Shown piece after piece: positions 13,094 through 26,481 of a stretch of DNA of 64,000 nucleotides; within the stretch, counting starts at the first letter, position 1; each line of letters starts with the position of its first letter. Under the pieces are notes generated by a model. The model did not search any database and was not told the origin of the DNA. It worked only from the letters and a program-made list of their open reading frames with translations. Origin of the DNA: Daphnia carinata (Eukaryota; Arthropoda; Branchiopoda; Diplostraca; Daphniidae); assembly GCF_022539665.2 (NCBI RefSeq), contig NC_081340.1, forward strand, positions 7,749,357 to 7,813,356. Direction: 5' to 3'. Position numbers and translations under genes: made by a program.

Positions 13094-14013
13094 TCCAACT
13101 GATATTTAAAACTTGACTGAAATTCAATGATCCTTTTGACTTTTGATAACTAAGCCACATATTTTTACATGAAAAATAACAAACAGTGGGTGTTTACACA
13201 CACCTTGCATGTGATTTCTAAACCAAGGAGATCCGGCACGAGAGATCCATCATGTCGTAGTCACATGCGGGAAAGCAGACGTTCTGTTGTTAATTTTGGG
13301 ACTACCGCGCCTTCCAATCGCAGTCCAGCGTTTGCCATTTTACAAAATGTGTGCGTATACGCAGCGTTTTGGGTAGGGATGTGCCCCGATTGACAGTAAT
13401 TAAGTAAACCGATGAGGAGGATATTTTGTGTTTTTTTGTCACAAGATGAGCTCGAAATGTCATTTTTTTTTTGTATTCCTCTCTCTTAAACTTAAAAGTT
13501 AAAATAAGTTACACAAAATTGAAATAATAATCAAAATGCAGAGCAGACATTGTGGTAGAAATTAGGGTGAACCGGGTAAAAAACGGTGTATCCAGGTTTT
13601 GAAACTAGGTCTTAGATTTCGGTTTCTTTTTTCTTTCCTCCTGATAGCGAACTGCTTAGTGACAGGTAAAAAAACGAGTGATCAGCTATTTGTGAAAAAA
13701 GCTACCCGTTTGCTGCATGGCCGATTCATAGTTATATGGCTTTGCCCCGGTTTGTTCTTACCCGTTTTACGCTGAGATGAAACATTTAACCTTCAATTCA
13801 AGTTCCGCGCAAGAAATTCGACGAACGCACAACTTAATCACTTGTTTATTGATGTCCCACGCAATCCCAAAATAATGGTAAAACTTTTGTTAACAAAGAA
13901 AGATTGAATAAATGAACGTTCGAATGTTACAACTTACAAGCAGCATATATAATAATTCTGAAGTTTACTGAATCAAACAATCACGTGCGTTTCTTGAATA
14001 TAACTATGGAAAA
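13094..14013. other. Intergenic: ATR 5' flank and ZNFX1 3' untranslated region
   Basis: No gene seen. ATR and ZNFX1 lie head to tail on the minus strand, so the right side is the ZNFX1 3' untranslated region and the left side must contain the ATR promoter. No TATA box is obvious. Confidence 0.5.
13845..13850 (-). promoter_or_regulatory. Candidate polyadenylation signal of ZNFX1
   Basis: AATAAA on the minus strand, about 165 bases past the ZNFX1 stop codon at 14014. Confidence 0.4.
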
Positions 14014-17000
14014 TTAATCATCAATTTGGAAATTAGCCATATTATTGGCATGCTCTGACCATGCAGCATGGCGAGCGCCATCCATCTCTCCTGCTAGGCG
14101 GTTGTCTGATAGCAGTCTGTGACTACCTCCACCAATGCTTGCGCCGCATTCGTTACATTTAGCTTGTTGCATCGCACCACCACACTCAGTTATCACGTAG
14201 ATATGTCCGTTTGGACATTTGTACCAATGGCCCTGGGCGAGTCCCATTGCTTTTACTATTTGCTGCCGTTCGACATCACTGATGCCAAGTCCCGTATTCA
14301 GTTTTTTCCCCATTTTCCCCAAAATTTCTTTGATAATGGTGATGTAAGATGTTGTCAAAGTTTTCACGTTCCTCATTAGCAGGTCTTCAACTTGCCGGGT
14401 TTCTTCGGCGACCAATACATGTCTGTTGTTTATAGATGATGCACTCTTTAACAAGAAGAATGCTCGAACCAAATCCAAGCGATTGACTTCGGCAATAAAC
14501 CATTCATGTTCTTTGACATTTAAACGTTCGCGGGGAAAAAGCGACAAAAGTAGTTGTTCTACGCGGCTCAATAGATTTTCCAGCAAGGGTCGATTCATTG
14601 AAACAACTGGACCAGTCAAACTGGAGGCACTCCTCGGGGCATTCGCTAGGAAGCTCAAAACCCTCTCTATAACGTCTACTTGAACTTCAGTCATGTAGCG
14701 CGTGTCGGTATCTAATGTTTTGTACTGGCGCTTGTCTTGAACCACAGTTGGAATTATGGCGTTGCGAATAACGTCAAGACCGTAGGCTAGGATATTAGTT
14801 ATCCCATGGCTTAGCTTAGTCGCCAGGGCATTATTCTGGCTGTGTGATTGTTCAACTTTTTTTAAAAGTTTCTCTGTGAAATCCTTGGCGCTGACACGAG
14901 AGCGCAAAAGCATCCTCTTGACTTCCAGAATGTCTCCGAAATTGCGTTTGATGACATTATTATAGCGGTAACAAGAACGGATGATAGTTTTGCAGCGCGG
15001 GCAGCATTTCGTTTGAATTTCTTGCGTTTCTTCTTGCTTCATTTCCATCCAATGATCTAATCCTTCTACTTCTATGGTATGGTTGCAATCTTCCAAATAG
15101 ATGAATCTAATAAAACAAGAACGAAATTAGTAATATGCACATCTCAGTTCAAGTTAATCAAGCCTATTACCTAGCGTCTTCCTCCTCCTCGTTGCCATAA
15201 AGGATGAATTCCGTTAGCTGATCTTTGTGACACGCACGGCAAAGAGGGGGGCACACCTCCCCACAAAGTCCGATGCAACGATGGCCACATGGTAGACGCT
15301 TCCGGCATGGCTCATCACAGCGGGGGCGATTACAAAGTTCGTGACACTTGAGCGTACAAGTATAATGGTCACATTTCCAATCGCAAGGCTCCTGGATATC
15401 ACAAATTCGTTAAATCCCAAATAAAGATAGATGTGTATAAATGGAAGATATACATACAACGCAATCGACGCAAGGCTCGCAGCATATCTTACGGCATCTG
15501 CTGTGTTGACAACGGTATTCGCACGTTTGCTTACAAGGCGGACAGGAAACAGCGCAATCCACATTACAGCTATCAAGACAAATAGTAGATTAAGTCAAAA
15601 TCAAACCTCTAAGCGAAACGGCGTTACCTATGGCCACAAACCAGGGTACGTCCACATTTTTCCGCACAAGTCTTGTGAAGACGACCGTTGAAACACATTC
15701 CACAAGAACCTTTACAAGGATGATCACAAGTCAATGTAGCTCGACAAGGTTGCGGACACGTTTGTAGAAATTCCACCGCCTGAGAGTCAGTTACTATATG
15801 GGCTGCGAATGTATGCGTCGATTAAAAATGTGCTTTGGAAGTAGAAACGTTAAGTTGGCGTTACATGTTTGATAATCGCTGCAACTCTTCACGAATGGAT
15901 GACCACATGGGCTTAACATGCGTATTTCCACTGGTTCTTGACAAGTCAACGACGTGCACGTTTCCCTGCATTGCTTCTTGCACTGATGACCACACTTCAA
16001 GTATTTTTCGCATGGCTGTTTACATAACCGGCGAGTCGCTATGACTGAACACTCAATGCGGATGGAATGCATACATTCAATAATAGTCTTATTGACAATT
16101 TCCCTGAAAAATAAAATAAACAAAACAAATTTAATTAATTGAAAGAAGTAAGACCTTTATCATTTCATTTTTGAATTACGTGCACTTGATTTTTTCGTCA
16201 CTCAAAAAGCATTCAGCAATTTGAGAATGACCGCAGGGCAGGGTCCGGTTGACTTTGACTAAACAAAGGTCACAATCTTCGAAGCATTTTTTCCCACATT
16301 TATGATTTTCTCTGCAATCGACCTTCTTCTGGCTGCAAGCTTTCTTGCAGATATACTTTTGATGGGTAGGATCTTTTTTGACGTGACACAATTCTGTGCA
16401 TTGGTGGCCACAATCGAGGCGAGTATCGCATGGCTTTGGGCAAACGACTTTTTCTGGGGGTTCGCTACAAGGTATCTCAACTCTATGGCCGCAATCAGGA
16501 AGAGTAACGTCCTTCGGAAACTTGCATTTGATTGTCAAGGGATCCTTGTAACAAGCCGTTTGCGTTGTATGTCCACAATTTAGTTTGCGCTGAACCTGAA
16601 CGTTGCAAGGACCACAAGGCTCATAACAAGGTTTGTGACATATATGCCCATCGTTACACGTCAGTTTCCCACATGGTCGTTTGCATTTGTAGTCTTTGGT
16701 AGATTCGCTACAGTCGAAGAAGGCTGTATGCTGACAGTTGGAAAGAATTCTTTCAACTTTAATATTGCAGTAGGCGTCTTTAGGAAGCATCCAGCATTTA
16801 ATTGTCCCCTACCGAACCACGATCATTAGTAAAAAGCAAAAGAACTAGTATGTCAAATGACCTACGTCGTGTCCACAAGGCAATTTCTTAACAACGTCGA
16901 CCACACATTTCCCGCATTCTTCGAAACATTTCTTCGGGCATGGATGTTTCTCCGGGCATGTAAAACGGTGACAAGGTTGATCGCAAGGCATTTTAGCATG

Positions 17001-20000
17001 AGAGCTTCTTTTGTGGCAGATACGATTGCAGATATGCTCGCAATCAAGACGCATTCCACACAACTCTGGGCATTTGACTTCGGAAATGGGCGTACCGCAG
17101 TTTAGTTCAATGGTATGTTGACAAGTAGGAAACGCCTAGGCGATATAAACATATTCAAAGTTTGAAATGTAAAAACATTTACTATGCAGTACCTTGACGA
17201 CTTTAGTAAGACAGTATTCGTTAGCTGGATCTCGATGGCACTCCGTAATTTGGGAATGGTTACATGGTAGAACTTTCGGGATCGTCGTCATACATGGATT
17301 GCAATCCTGGTAACATATTTTGGGACACTTATGTCCAACGGCACAGAAACGTAGGCAAGCTCCGTGGCATTTCTGTCGTATATGCTCACGATCCTCGGCA
17401 TGGCCTACACAAAAAAAAAATTGAATTGAATTATTCAAAACCCAAAAAAAAAAAAAAAAGATTTATGTACAAATTTTGGGGCATATGTGTCCGCAGGGCA
17501 TTTCGGTGACACATTTGACGAAACATCCACCTTCTGGTGGGAAATGGGATGCGTCATTTGCCTGAAAATGTTTACCATTACTAATTTTTCGTTCGATAAC
17601 AATTGATTGCTCATACTACCTTAATAATCGTCTTGTGAACTTCACATCGCAGGTCAAAATGTGGTCCAATTTGTCCGCTAGATGCTAAAACGTTTTTAAC
17701 TTGACGCCAAAGTTCGCTTTTTGCCGCCAAATTCCCCATATTTCCAATTAGATAGAATCCTTTTTTCGCTCGCGACAAGGCAACGCAAACGCGATTTTCT
17801 ATCTTCAGAAATCCAACGTTGGCCTCTTCGTTGCTTCGCACTAGCGAGAGAATAATGACGTCGTTTTCTTCACCTTGGAAGTTGTCAACAATCGTAATGC
17901 GGACACCTTGTAAAATGGCGTGGCTTCGTCGCAATTTTTTGAAATGCAATAACTGTCCAGAATAGGTTGTCAAGATCGTGATTTTGCTGGGTTCCAAGCC
18001 TTGTATCAAGAGATGGCGGGCTAGAGCCAAAGCCATGTTTGCTTCGTAAGGGTTCAAGTGACTACGACTCTCCTGATCTGATTTGTCGCCTTTTTCCCGT
18101 TCTGAATGCGCTAGAAAAAAGACGTTTTCTGCCATTCCAGGGACATTGGTATAGCTCAGCACCGACGGATGATTTTTCAAATGCGGATAAATTGCTGGAA
18201 CAATCAGTTTCGCCACGTCAGTTCGCATTCGGTGTTGAACACCGAGAACACTTGCATCCACACCGTTCTTTATCAATCGTTCAAATAAAGAGACGTCTAA
18301 ATGGTAATCCTTCGCAAGTGTGTACACCGTTGTAGGAGGCCGCAGCTGCTGATGATCACCTGGAGATAAACGGCGTTACAAAATCCATGGTTGCCAAAAT
18401 ATTTTACCAGTTAACTTACCAATTAATATTAAGTGTTCGCAAGACGAGGACATGGAGGTCACTATGTGGGCTTCCAAAACTTCGGCTGCTTCTTCGACAA
18501 CAACTGTATGAAACCAATTGCATCATTTTCTGTTAACGGATTAGCAAAGATGAAAAAAGCACAGTACCAATTTTGGATTTCAGGTGTTCCAGCAGTGCTC
18601 TGTTCTTTGCAGCTCCCGTGGTTGTGATTCCAACAACATGCGCTTCGCGAATAATCTCGGCTGTTTCGATGGTTTCCACGTCTTTCAATTCATTCGTTTG
18701 TTGTTGGACTTGCAAATTTAACGAGTTTATCTGGGCAGTCCAGAGTTCTGAGGCTTTCGCTCTCCAAAAAGAATAGATTCTCCATCGGTCCAGGTAAGGT
18801 AACTGAATAATATTGCTTTCAATCAATCGCTGGTACTCTTCGGCATCTACCGCAGGAAGAATTTCAAGAATTTCTCTCAAATATTCTCTTTGCTGCTGAA
18901 TCTGCGCTATCTTAGACAAAGCAGTCTGAACATCTTCGCCCTGCAACTGATCCAGCAGAGTTTCTAAAGAATTGATTTCCTGATCCATTTTTGCGATAGA
19001 AACAACAAAGGTGACTTCATCGATTTCCATTGCATTCCCTGTTGTCCATTCCTTTTCTTTTTTTAAATTTGCAGGTTTTGACAGGTATTCACCATCATCC
19101 AATATTCTTTGTCCTAATTAATTAGAGAAATGGATGATTATACCACAGTTGGACAATTGCTGTTTGTTATAAATTACCTTCGATTTCTTCCAGATCTTCT
19201 TTGTCCCATTCTTCTTCGTTACCGGGTTCGTCCTGATCTACAACAGGTTCTGATGTAGCTTTGGCGGAGGGCAGTTGTGGCTTTGGTGACCTATTTCTCA
19301 AAGCCCAAACGATGTCCCTGAGAGTCTGGATCGATTCGATACCAAGCCAGTAGGGTATGACGGTAAGGCGGTCAGAAGGCATTTTCAAGAGGCAAAGTGT
19401 TCTATACACAGGCTTTGTTAATATTCCAGAATTAAGCAAGATATCGTTATGAACTATGCCATAAGATTCAATCATCCTTTGCGTTCTTTGATGCTTTTCT
19501 AGTGCACTGAAAACAAAAGCTTCATGTAAATAAGAATGAAAGATAATTGAAAAAAAGTGAAGGTACTAACCTTTTCGTTTCATTCAGCTTATTGCGAGCC
19601 TCATACAGCCAATGGCGATATTGACCAGGTCTTTTTCTAAGTATAGTTGCTCGCTGTCTCCATTCTCGAAGCGAAAACGAACTTAGTGCTGCGCACTTGG
19701 ACTGCCCACCGATTCTTACTATTTTCTGAGTGAACTTCATGATTCCTAAGGATTCCATTTAGTGCCGTAAGTTAAGAACAGATCCAATAAAATTTTCTTG
19801 ATTTGATACCTTCCAAGAACTGATCCAGCGCGTGATTCGTGTAACAGATAACTAATATGGGAGTAGGTTGCGGCTTTTCCAGTCCAACCCAATACTGCTT
19901 GTTGCGAAGCAGCGTTTGAACAATTTTCAGGCCTAGATATGTTTTTCCCGTTCCTGGAGGCCCCTGAATAACAGTCAGTTTTCTAGTCAACGCGGCATAA

Positions 20001-22326
20001 AGAGCTTCAGCCTGACTAGGATCTAATCCAAGGGTATCGGCATCAGGTAACCTGTGCTCTTCAAAAATTGGCACGTGCATCAACAACCTTTGTACCATAG
20101 GGGGCAACTGATTTTCTGCATTTAAAAAGAAAACGAAGGTCAATCATTTTGCGGATGTCTCAACAAGGATCAATTGCTTAAATAACCATTTTGGAAGGAT
20201 GCGTTTTCCTCTTCTTCACTCTGAGGGTCTGATACCAAAAATGATTTTCGCACAGGGGTCAAATCGTACACTGGCTGTAAAATTAACCGTTCAAATATTT
20301 AAAATATTTATAAATGTGACTTCTTTTTTTTCTTACGTTTGGAATGGATCTCAAGTATTCCGGTTCGGCAGGTGCAGTATTGCGACAGAGAATGTAATCT
20401 TCCATTGGAAAGTGGGCCGGACTAATTCGCTGCAATGCGATCAAAACACTCCGATAGGCTTCGAAGAACACCGAAGATTCAGCCATCACCATGTCTGTTT
20501 TCTTGGCATATGAAGGTAAGATTTGCCCCTCAAACTTCGCTCTGAATCTACCGCGCGATAGCTGATCTGGTTTCCTGTCTACAACGGTGAAGAGCATGAA
20601 GGAGTCGAAGTTATCGGCCGACAGTAAAAGTAGGGATCCAAAAAGCAACCGTTTGCTTCCTTCCCAGTTAACACGTTCAAAGCCTTTGGTAGAAAACTCC
20701 AAAACATAAATGTCGTTGGGCAGGACACCGTCATCTTTGATCTGCACATTGTAATACAGCCTGATGTTGTCCACACGAATTTGCTGCTTTTGCTGTTTTC
20801 CTATCTTAGTTCGGAAAGCTACAAGCCCTTCCCGCAATGGATTTAAAAAATCTTCACGAAGTAGTCGGAATTGAATGTCCAGGTATGTGTCGACGTCTGG
20901 ATAGCTTCCTTTAATGATGTTTGGCCTCAAAAAAGGTTGGACATTATTACATACATCATCCCATTCTGGTAAAACGCTGAGTTGTCGAAAATCGTCCGGT
21001 GGTTTCAGTAGAGAAAGCAACTCCTGCCGTTGCATTCTGCTCGCTTGCTGTCGATTACCCTGGGGTAGTTTCTCTTTTGAATGTTGTTCCCAAGCATTCT
21101 ATAAAATTAAATGTTTTTTCTCGGTAAGGTATCGCAATTCCTACGTTACGTGCAACTGTATTTACCTTTAGGCGATCAGCTCCCTCTTTCTGGAGAAAGT
21201 CAAAATCTTCGCCAACATTTGTGGCTTTAATAGATGGAATGTTTTTTAACGCAGTGAGATCTTCAAAAAATTTTTCTCCCAAATAATCGCATGTGAGTGC
21301 CGGCATCACGGTCAGCATTTCGGTAGTCAAGTAACTAATGCTCCTGATTAGACGGCTCATACGTACCTCTTTTGACCCAAGATTCGTAGACCGAGCTTTT
21401 GTTATATGCAGGACGGTAGAACCCAAATTAGCAAATACTTCCTTATTCGCTAATATCTGGACGATTTTTATAAACGCATTATGAAATTTGGCTACTCCTT
21501 TCTTCTGGCAGAAGTTTCCAATTACTGAAATCACAAGTTCAATAACCTCCCAATTTGCAGCATTGCTATCTAAAAACTGACGAAGGCCAGCGGTTTCGTT
21601 ATCAAATTTTTGAGCAATAATATGTGGTTCAGTGTCTTCAACCATCATTTTGAGTACAACAGAGAAGCTCAATGGATGGTGCTTAAACGGTTGTTTGTTG
21701 TGAGGCTTTTTTGAATTTTCTCGACCATCTTTTTCATCATTTCCATTATCTGTATCTTGTGTAAACAACTTGTGCTGGCTTGAGCTGATTTTGTCATCTC
21801 GCTGCAAAAATTGTTGGGATTTCTGTACAGGTCTTTGTGAAAGAAATAATGAAACGAAAAACTTTAGTTGGAACAGATATTTGGGCATGGCTAAGAACAC
21901 ACCTTGCAGGTGGGCCTCCACAGGCTGACTCTAGGTTACAACTAGGTTGGCGCCAATTCCCACTCTTTGGTCTACAGCCTACATTACTTGTATGAATGGG
22001 AAAATATGATCCCTGTGTGCTTTTATGCACAGGTATGTTAGAAATTTCGTTTTTCTTGTTTGGCTTTTTTGGAACTGCAGAGATACAACTAGAAGATGAT
22101 CTAGTACTTCCAGAATGTTTAGCCGTGGTAGACAATGCATTTTCTGGCTTAAGCTGTTTTAATGCTGATGTTCGGCTAGTATGATGTTTGTTTGATGCTA
22201 AATTTTGTGTATGAACTTGAAAAATTCTATCTTCTTCCTAACAATACAATTTAATTTGGTTAAACATATATATGGATCTTTCTTCAATGAAACAGGTGTA
22301 TTTTTCTTTACCTCTAATGACAACAT
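14014..22326 (-). CDS. ZNFX1: NFX1-type zinc finger-containing protein 1 (SF1 RNA helicase)
   Basis: ZNFX1 is an SF1 helicase linked to small-RNA inheritance in nematode germ granules and to antiviral RNA sensing in mammals. Twenty exons join in phase: 22326-22312, 22237-21903, 21832-21166, 21098-20337, 20274-20187, 20115-19810, 19745-19571, 19506-19178, 19113-18568, 18503-18420, 18359-17620, 17561-17471, 17404-17193, 17135-16866, 16808-16180, 16103-15865, 15793-15628, 15569-15458, 15391-15171 and 15106-14014. They give 2359 residues. In order: a low-complexity start, an armadillo-like region, the helicase core with Walker A GPPGTGKT (near residue 680), Walker [10 protein letters not shown], motif [12 protein letters not shown] and motif [17 protein letters not shown]. 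Then come many NF-X1 cysteine-rich repeats (pattern CGHxC...C...C) and a C-terminal RZ-type finger, [16 protein letters not shown] coiled insertion of about 180 residues (exon 19113-18568) splits the core between Walker A and B, as in other ZNFX1 proteins. The protein is longer than human ZNFX1 (about 1918) and near the nematode length. The start MLSLE is on a 15-base coding exon. Confidence 0.93.
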
Positions 22327-23280
22327 AATGTTCTTTAAGTTGACAAGAATCGAAAACTACGGAAATTTTCTCGTGCTACACGCAGACTGAAAGGTCTGAG
22401 TACTATGTTTCTCAATAGAGACAGTCAGTTAATGATAAACGCCGCCTATCGTTAGTCAGACGATTAGTCATACAAAGATTATATTGTTTGATGGCGAAAC
22501 AAGCTGTTCGAAAAAAAAAGAAGGACGATAAGTTCCGGAAAAAAAGCTACGTTGCCAAACCGTTGTAGAACACGACAGTTTTTTTCCGTTAAAAAGTACA
22601 CTAACACAAGGTGCATGTGGCCCTGCCTAGGAAAGGCTCCAATTGACATAATCAAGGGGCCTTCCAACCACCGACAAGAAAGCAATCGGAGGTGACTGTT
22701 TTAGCCGTTTAGGGGTGATCATCGTACCGGAGTAGGGAGCGGCAGAAGTCGGGATGGTCTCAGAGCTACGACGCAAATTTAAAAGATGGTGAATCAATAG
22801 AACAGCACCATTTTTTTTTTAAAGAGGACTGAATTGCCTACCCAAAGATATCCCTGTTCCCACCGATGAAGTTGAAACTCCAGCATTTAATTCAGAAGCC
22901 TGGTAAAATAGGGTTATAAGTGTTAAATAGCAGCATAACTCAAAATTTGTAATCTTCTATGCACGCCGATTTTGTTAGCGTAATTGATAGAAATACAACG
23001 ATCAATCAATAATTTTTTAAGAATTCAGTGGTGATTTTTATTAACGGATTCACACAAAACGCACATGTAATTTAGCAATGAAACCAAAATTTAGTTCTAG
23101 GATGGACAGTTACAATAAGGTATTCTGAGTTAATTACAAGTCTGGTGTGAGCATTAGTGTTTACAAGTGAATTCTAAGTCCGATTCACGATTGAACTGTT
23201 GCTTCATTTTTAGAATCATCAGATTTATTTGAAGTAAAGAATTAAGACGATGACTTCAAATATGTAGACTGGCGTATTAA
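22327..23280. other. Intergenic: ZNFX1 5' flank and ATF7IP 3' flank
   Basis: Minus-strand ZNFX1 promoter and untranslated leader must lie here. No further coding exon or structural RNA is apparent. Possible ATF7IP polyadenylation signals (TTTATT on the plus strand) occur near 23036 and 23226. Confidence 0.4.
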
Positions 23281-25373
23281 TTACGGGAAAGTGGCGACCA
23301 CTATGTCACTAAATGGGCCGGACCGTCCATGAACGTCGGTTGCTCTTACTTTGAATTGGTAGCTCTTTCGTACGTTGCCAGCGCGGCCCTATACCAAATG
23401 AAACTATAAAAGTGCTCTCGTGATTTAAAATTATGAATTTAAAGCTTTTTGCTGTAGAGTTTAACTACAATTGCTGAAGGTCTTTCATATTTTTTTTTTT
23501 TACTTACTATACGGAAACTGTACGACATTCGTGAAATGTCTCCACTAATTGAATTCCAACTTTCGCCAAAACCGTTCTTAATTTCTTTCAAGAGAAAAAC
23601 ACAATACGAAGCTATTTTGGCATGATAGGGTTCCTCAGATATTTTCCAAGCGATGCGAATGGCAGGAATACCTGTTGGGAAACAAAATTTTATACATTAT
23701 ATTTTTTTGTTACAACTTATTAGATAATTTGGCAAAATAAAAGAAGCAAAACTGCTTTTTTACTATTTTCAACCGTTTTTATTACGGTGACAACCGGTTT
23801 AGGTACAACCGATTCCATCGGATGATCTAGTGCTTTAGAGGAAGAAGGAATGGGCGTGTGCTCTGCTCCTGAATCGCCAGACTGTGAAGAATTAGACGGC
23901 TTAACAAACATTACCATAAGGTCATCATCTTCAGCTCTAGCTTCCTCTGTTGTTTTTCTCGTAGAATGTTGCCTTCCATTTATTCTTTCAGTGTCTGTAA
24001 ATTCTTTCTGGGGTGTGTTAGTCATGCTTTGGGAAACTATCAAAGAAAGTTCTCCATTTCGTTCAAATTGTGGATAACGCGATGCAGCCGTCTCATGATT
24101 TGGCGCGACATTTCTACTTCCATCGATCTTTTTTTCAACAGAGAATACTTGGAAACCGTTTTCCTGGTTCGTAAAAAAACTTTTGTGAAAATGTTGACAA
24201 TAAAAATTTATAGTAATGTCTTTGCTGTTACAAGCCAGAAAAACCAAACCTCTAATTTACTGTTGTCAACATTTCTTGAAGCTTTTACTTGAACACCAAC
24301 AGAACGATATCTTTTGGTTGGTGGTTCAAACCGTGTTGCATTTTGAGTCACGAATGATTTTAATACGATTGTCAGATCTGCCACCTAACGTTAAAACAAA
24401 CTGAGTTACATGAGAGATAACAAAAATATTATTTAAATTCCGAGGAACACGAGTTTACATTTCAAAAGCCCAACCTCTTTGCTAAGTAAGTTGTTCTTTT
24501 GTCGCAGACGTTCGACCGTTTTTTTACAGTTATCCAATTCCCGTTCCACGTCAACATACGGTTTGTAAGTAGAAAAAAAGCCAGCCATATGCCCCAAGAT
24601 GATCCGCTCCAGTTCCTGTATTTTACGAAATTTGAAAAATTTCTATTTAAGTAAATGTCAAAACGTGATTGAAATGTCGATTTACCTCTCTCGATAGCCG
24701 TTTGAGTGAGCGTGATAATTGAAAAGAATCCTCACTACAGTTTTTATCACCTGCTGGTGGATCATATGCAGAATCTAAATTATCTGATCTAGGTCTTTTG
24801 GAAATGCTAGCAGTTTGGTGTAAGATTGGATTGCCTAAAACAGTGGAAGGCGACTCTGATGGATAAAGCAGGTTTGCACTGGTGTTTGGTTTAAGATTAT
24901 GTCCTGCTATACTTGACCCATTCATATCTGGCCTCTTCCTTGATTCATGTTTGTCCATCCGAGACAGCAATGGTCCAACTAGATTTTAAAATAGCTAATG
25001 GTATAAAATAAATAATATAATAATAATAAGCAAAATAAGTTTAACTGTCATAGTGCTGAGCTTCTTCTGGGATGTGGTGGCATTGTAGCTTTCGTTGATG
25101 TTCAGAAAGATGCAGTGTGCTATTACTGCTATTAGCTTTAGTTTTTTGGAATGAATTCTTGATCTTCAGATTTTCAACTGTGTTGGGATTCGAATTATTC
25201 CTCAATAAACAAGGATCTGTTTCATTTTGTGAACTACATTTTCTAGTCACAATGCCAGATGAGTTTTGGTCATTCTGACATGAGCTTTCTTTTAAGTCAG
25301 TCATTACCACTTTCATTTGAGCCAAAAACCCTTCAACTGGGGTTTTATTAATATTAGTCTGATCTAGATTCAT
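23281..25373 (-). CDS. ATF7IP: ATF7IP/windei-like SETDB1 cofactor with C-terminal fibronectin III domain
   Basis: ATF7IP (MCAF1; windei in flies) binds and stabilises the H3K9 methyltransferase SETDB1 in the nucleus. Seven exons join in phase: 25373-25046, 24978-24686, 24615-24475, 24384-24250, 24163-23764, 23671-23508 and 23388-23281. They give 522 residues. The first 200 residues are polar and disordered, with a basic patch near SKRPRSDN. The third and fourth exons form the short conserved helical and coiled-coil SETDB1-binding region, containing LGHMAGFFSTYKPYVDVE and TVERLRQKNNLLSKEV. The last two exons form a fibronectin type III domain with IRIAWKISEE, ASYCVFLLKE and YQFKVRATDVHGRSGPFSD, the classic ATF7IP ending. 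It is much shorter than the human (about 1270) or fly (about 1420) proteins, mainly because of a reduced disordered middle. Recognition rests on the pairing of this coiled coil with this FNIII domain. Confidence 0.85.
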
Positions 25374-26481
25374 GTTTTCATTAAAATTGCACAGGAAAAC
25401 GGAACTTTGGATATCAGGAACAAGGTAATGTACACACCGTTTTTCCCTTTCAAATTTTTGCTTCCATACTTTCCATACTAAATATCGCTTCTGACCATAG
25501 AAGCTTTAACCTTAATCCATAGGGGAAAACAAATTTAATAAATTAGGTCCTACCATAATAACTTTTACTGCTCAGTTACACAGCTTGAAAGTGTCAACTG
25601 CGATCGAACGGTACAGAGTAACCTACCTCTGGATGTCTGAAAGATAAGCCCTAGATGGAACCATTGGTCAATAACAAGCAGAAGACAATTGCCAAAAACC
25701 TCGGCATTGCCAGATTAGTTTTAAGGTTTGACGGTTACGGAATGGAACGCCATTTCCAATTTAACTCACCTTTTTTTGCAGATAAATTAACTATGATTAC
25801 CCCTGTTCTCTAGCTAAATTTTTATTTGGGGAATTGTATAGAGATATCCCGCAATCTAGTGGCAATCCACCCTTAATTAAGTAAAGCACCACCCCCTTGG
25901 GATCGTTAAATAACGGCTTAACTAAATTCGAAGTTGTTGCATGGGGCTTAGAAATAAGCCCAACAAAAAATAAGCCCTACTTTTTTACATCTGTTATGAT
26001 GTTGTCCCCATATACCTAGATAATCTTAGTTTTCACAAATATGAATTGGATCCAGAAATTTAACAAGGATGTAGGAAATCAAGTTTGTTTTGAGCTTGGA
26101 TTTATAGTTTATCGGTTACACAAATTCAACGTAGTACCGATAAAAATTTTTTGATTCTGTTATATTCAGAATTCACTAAATCGGCGAAAAACTAACATTG
26201 TATTAGAAATCGGTGTTTAGTTTTGTCATAGCAGGTAAGATTTCATCGGATTTCAAAGTAAAAATTTTTAGTTAAAAAAAGTCATTTCTCTTATGGAGGG
26301 GAAAGGGCATTTGAGTTTGTTTTAAGTGGATGATACGTTAATTACTTGAAGGTATATTGTCAGTATTTGGTTTAGCATATAATTCACGATGTGCGAACTT
26401 GTAGAGATCACGAGATAAACTAACCGTTGTGAATGGAAAAGGAATACAACAACGATGAACTCTAGTTTTATGGCTGGCCTA
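25374..26481. other. Intergenic: ATF7IP 5' flank and zinc-finger gene 3' flank
   Basis: AT-rich, no gene or repeat recognised. Both flanking genes are on the minus strand, so the ATF7IP promoter should be at the left side. Confidence 0.4.
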
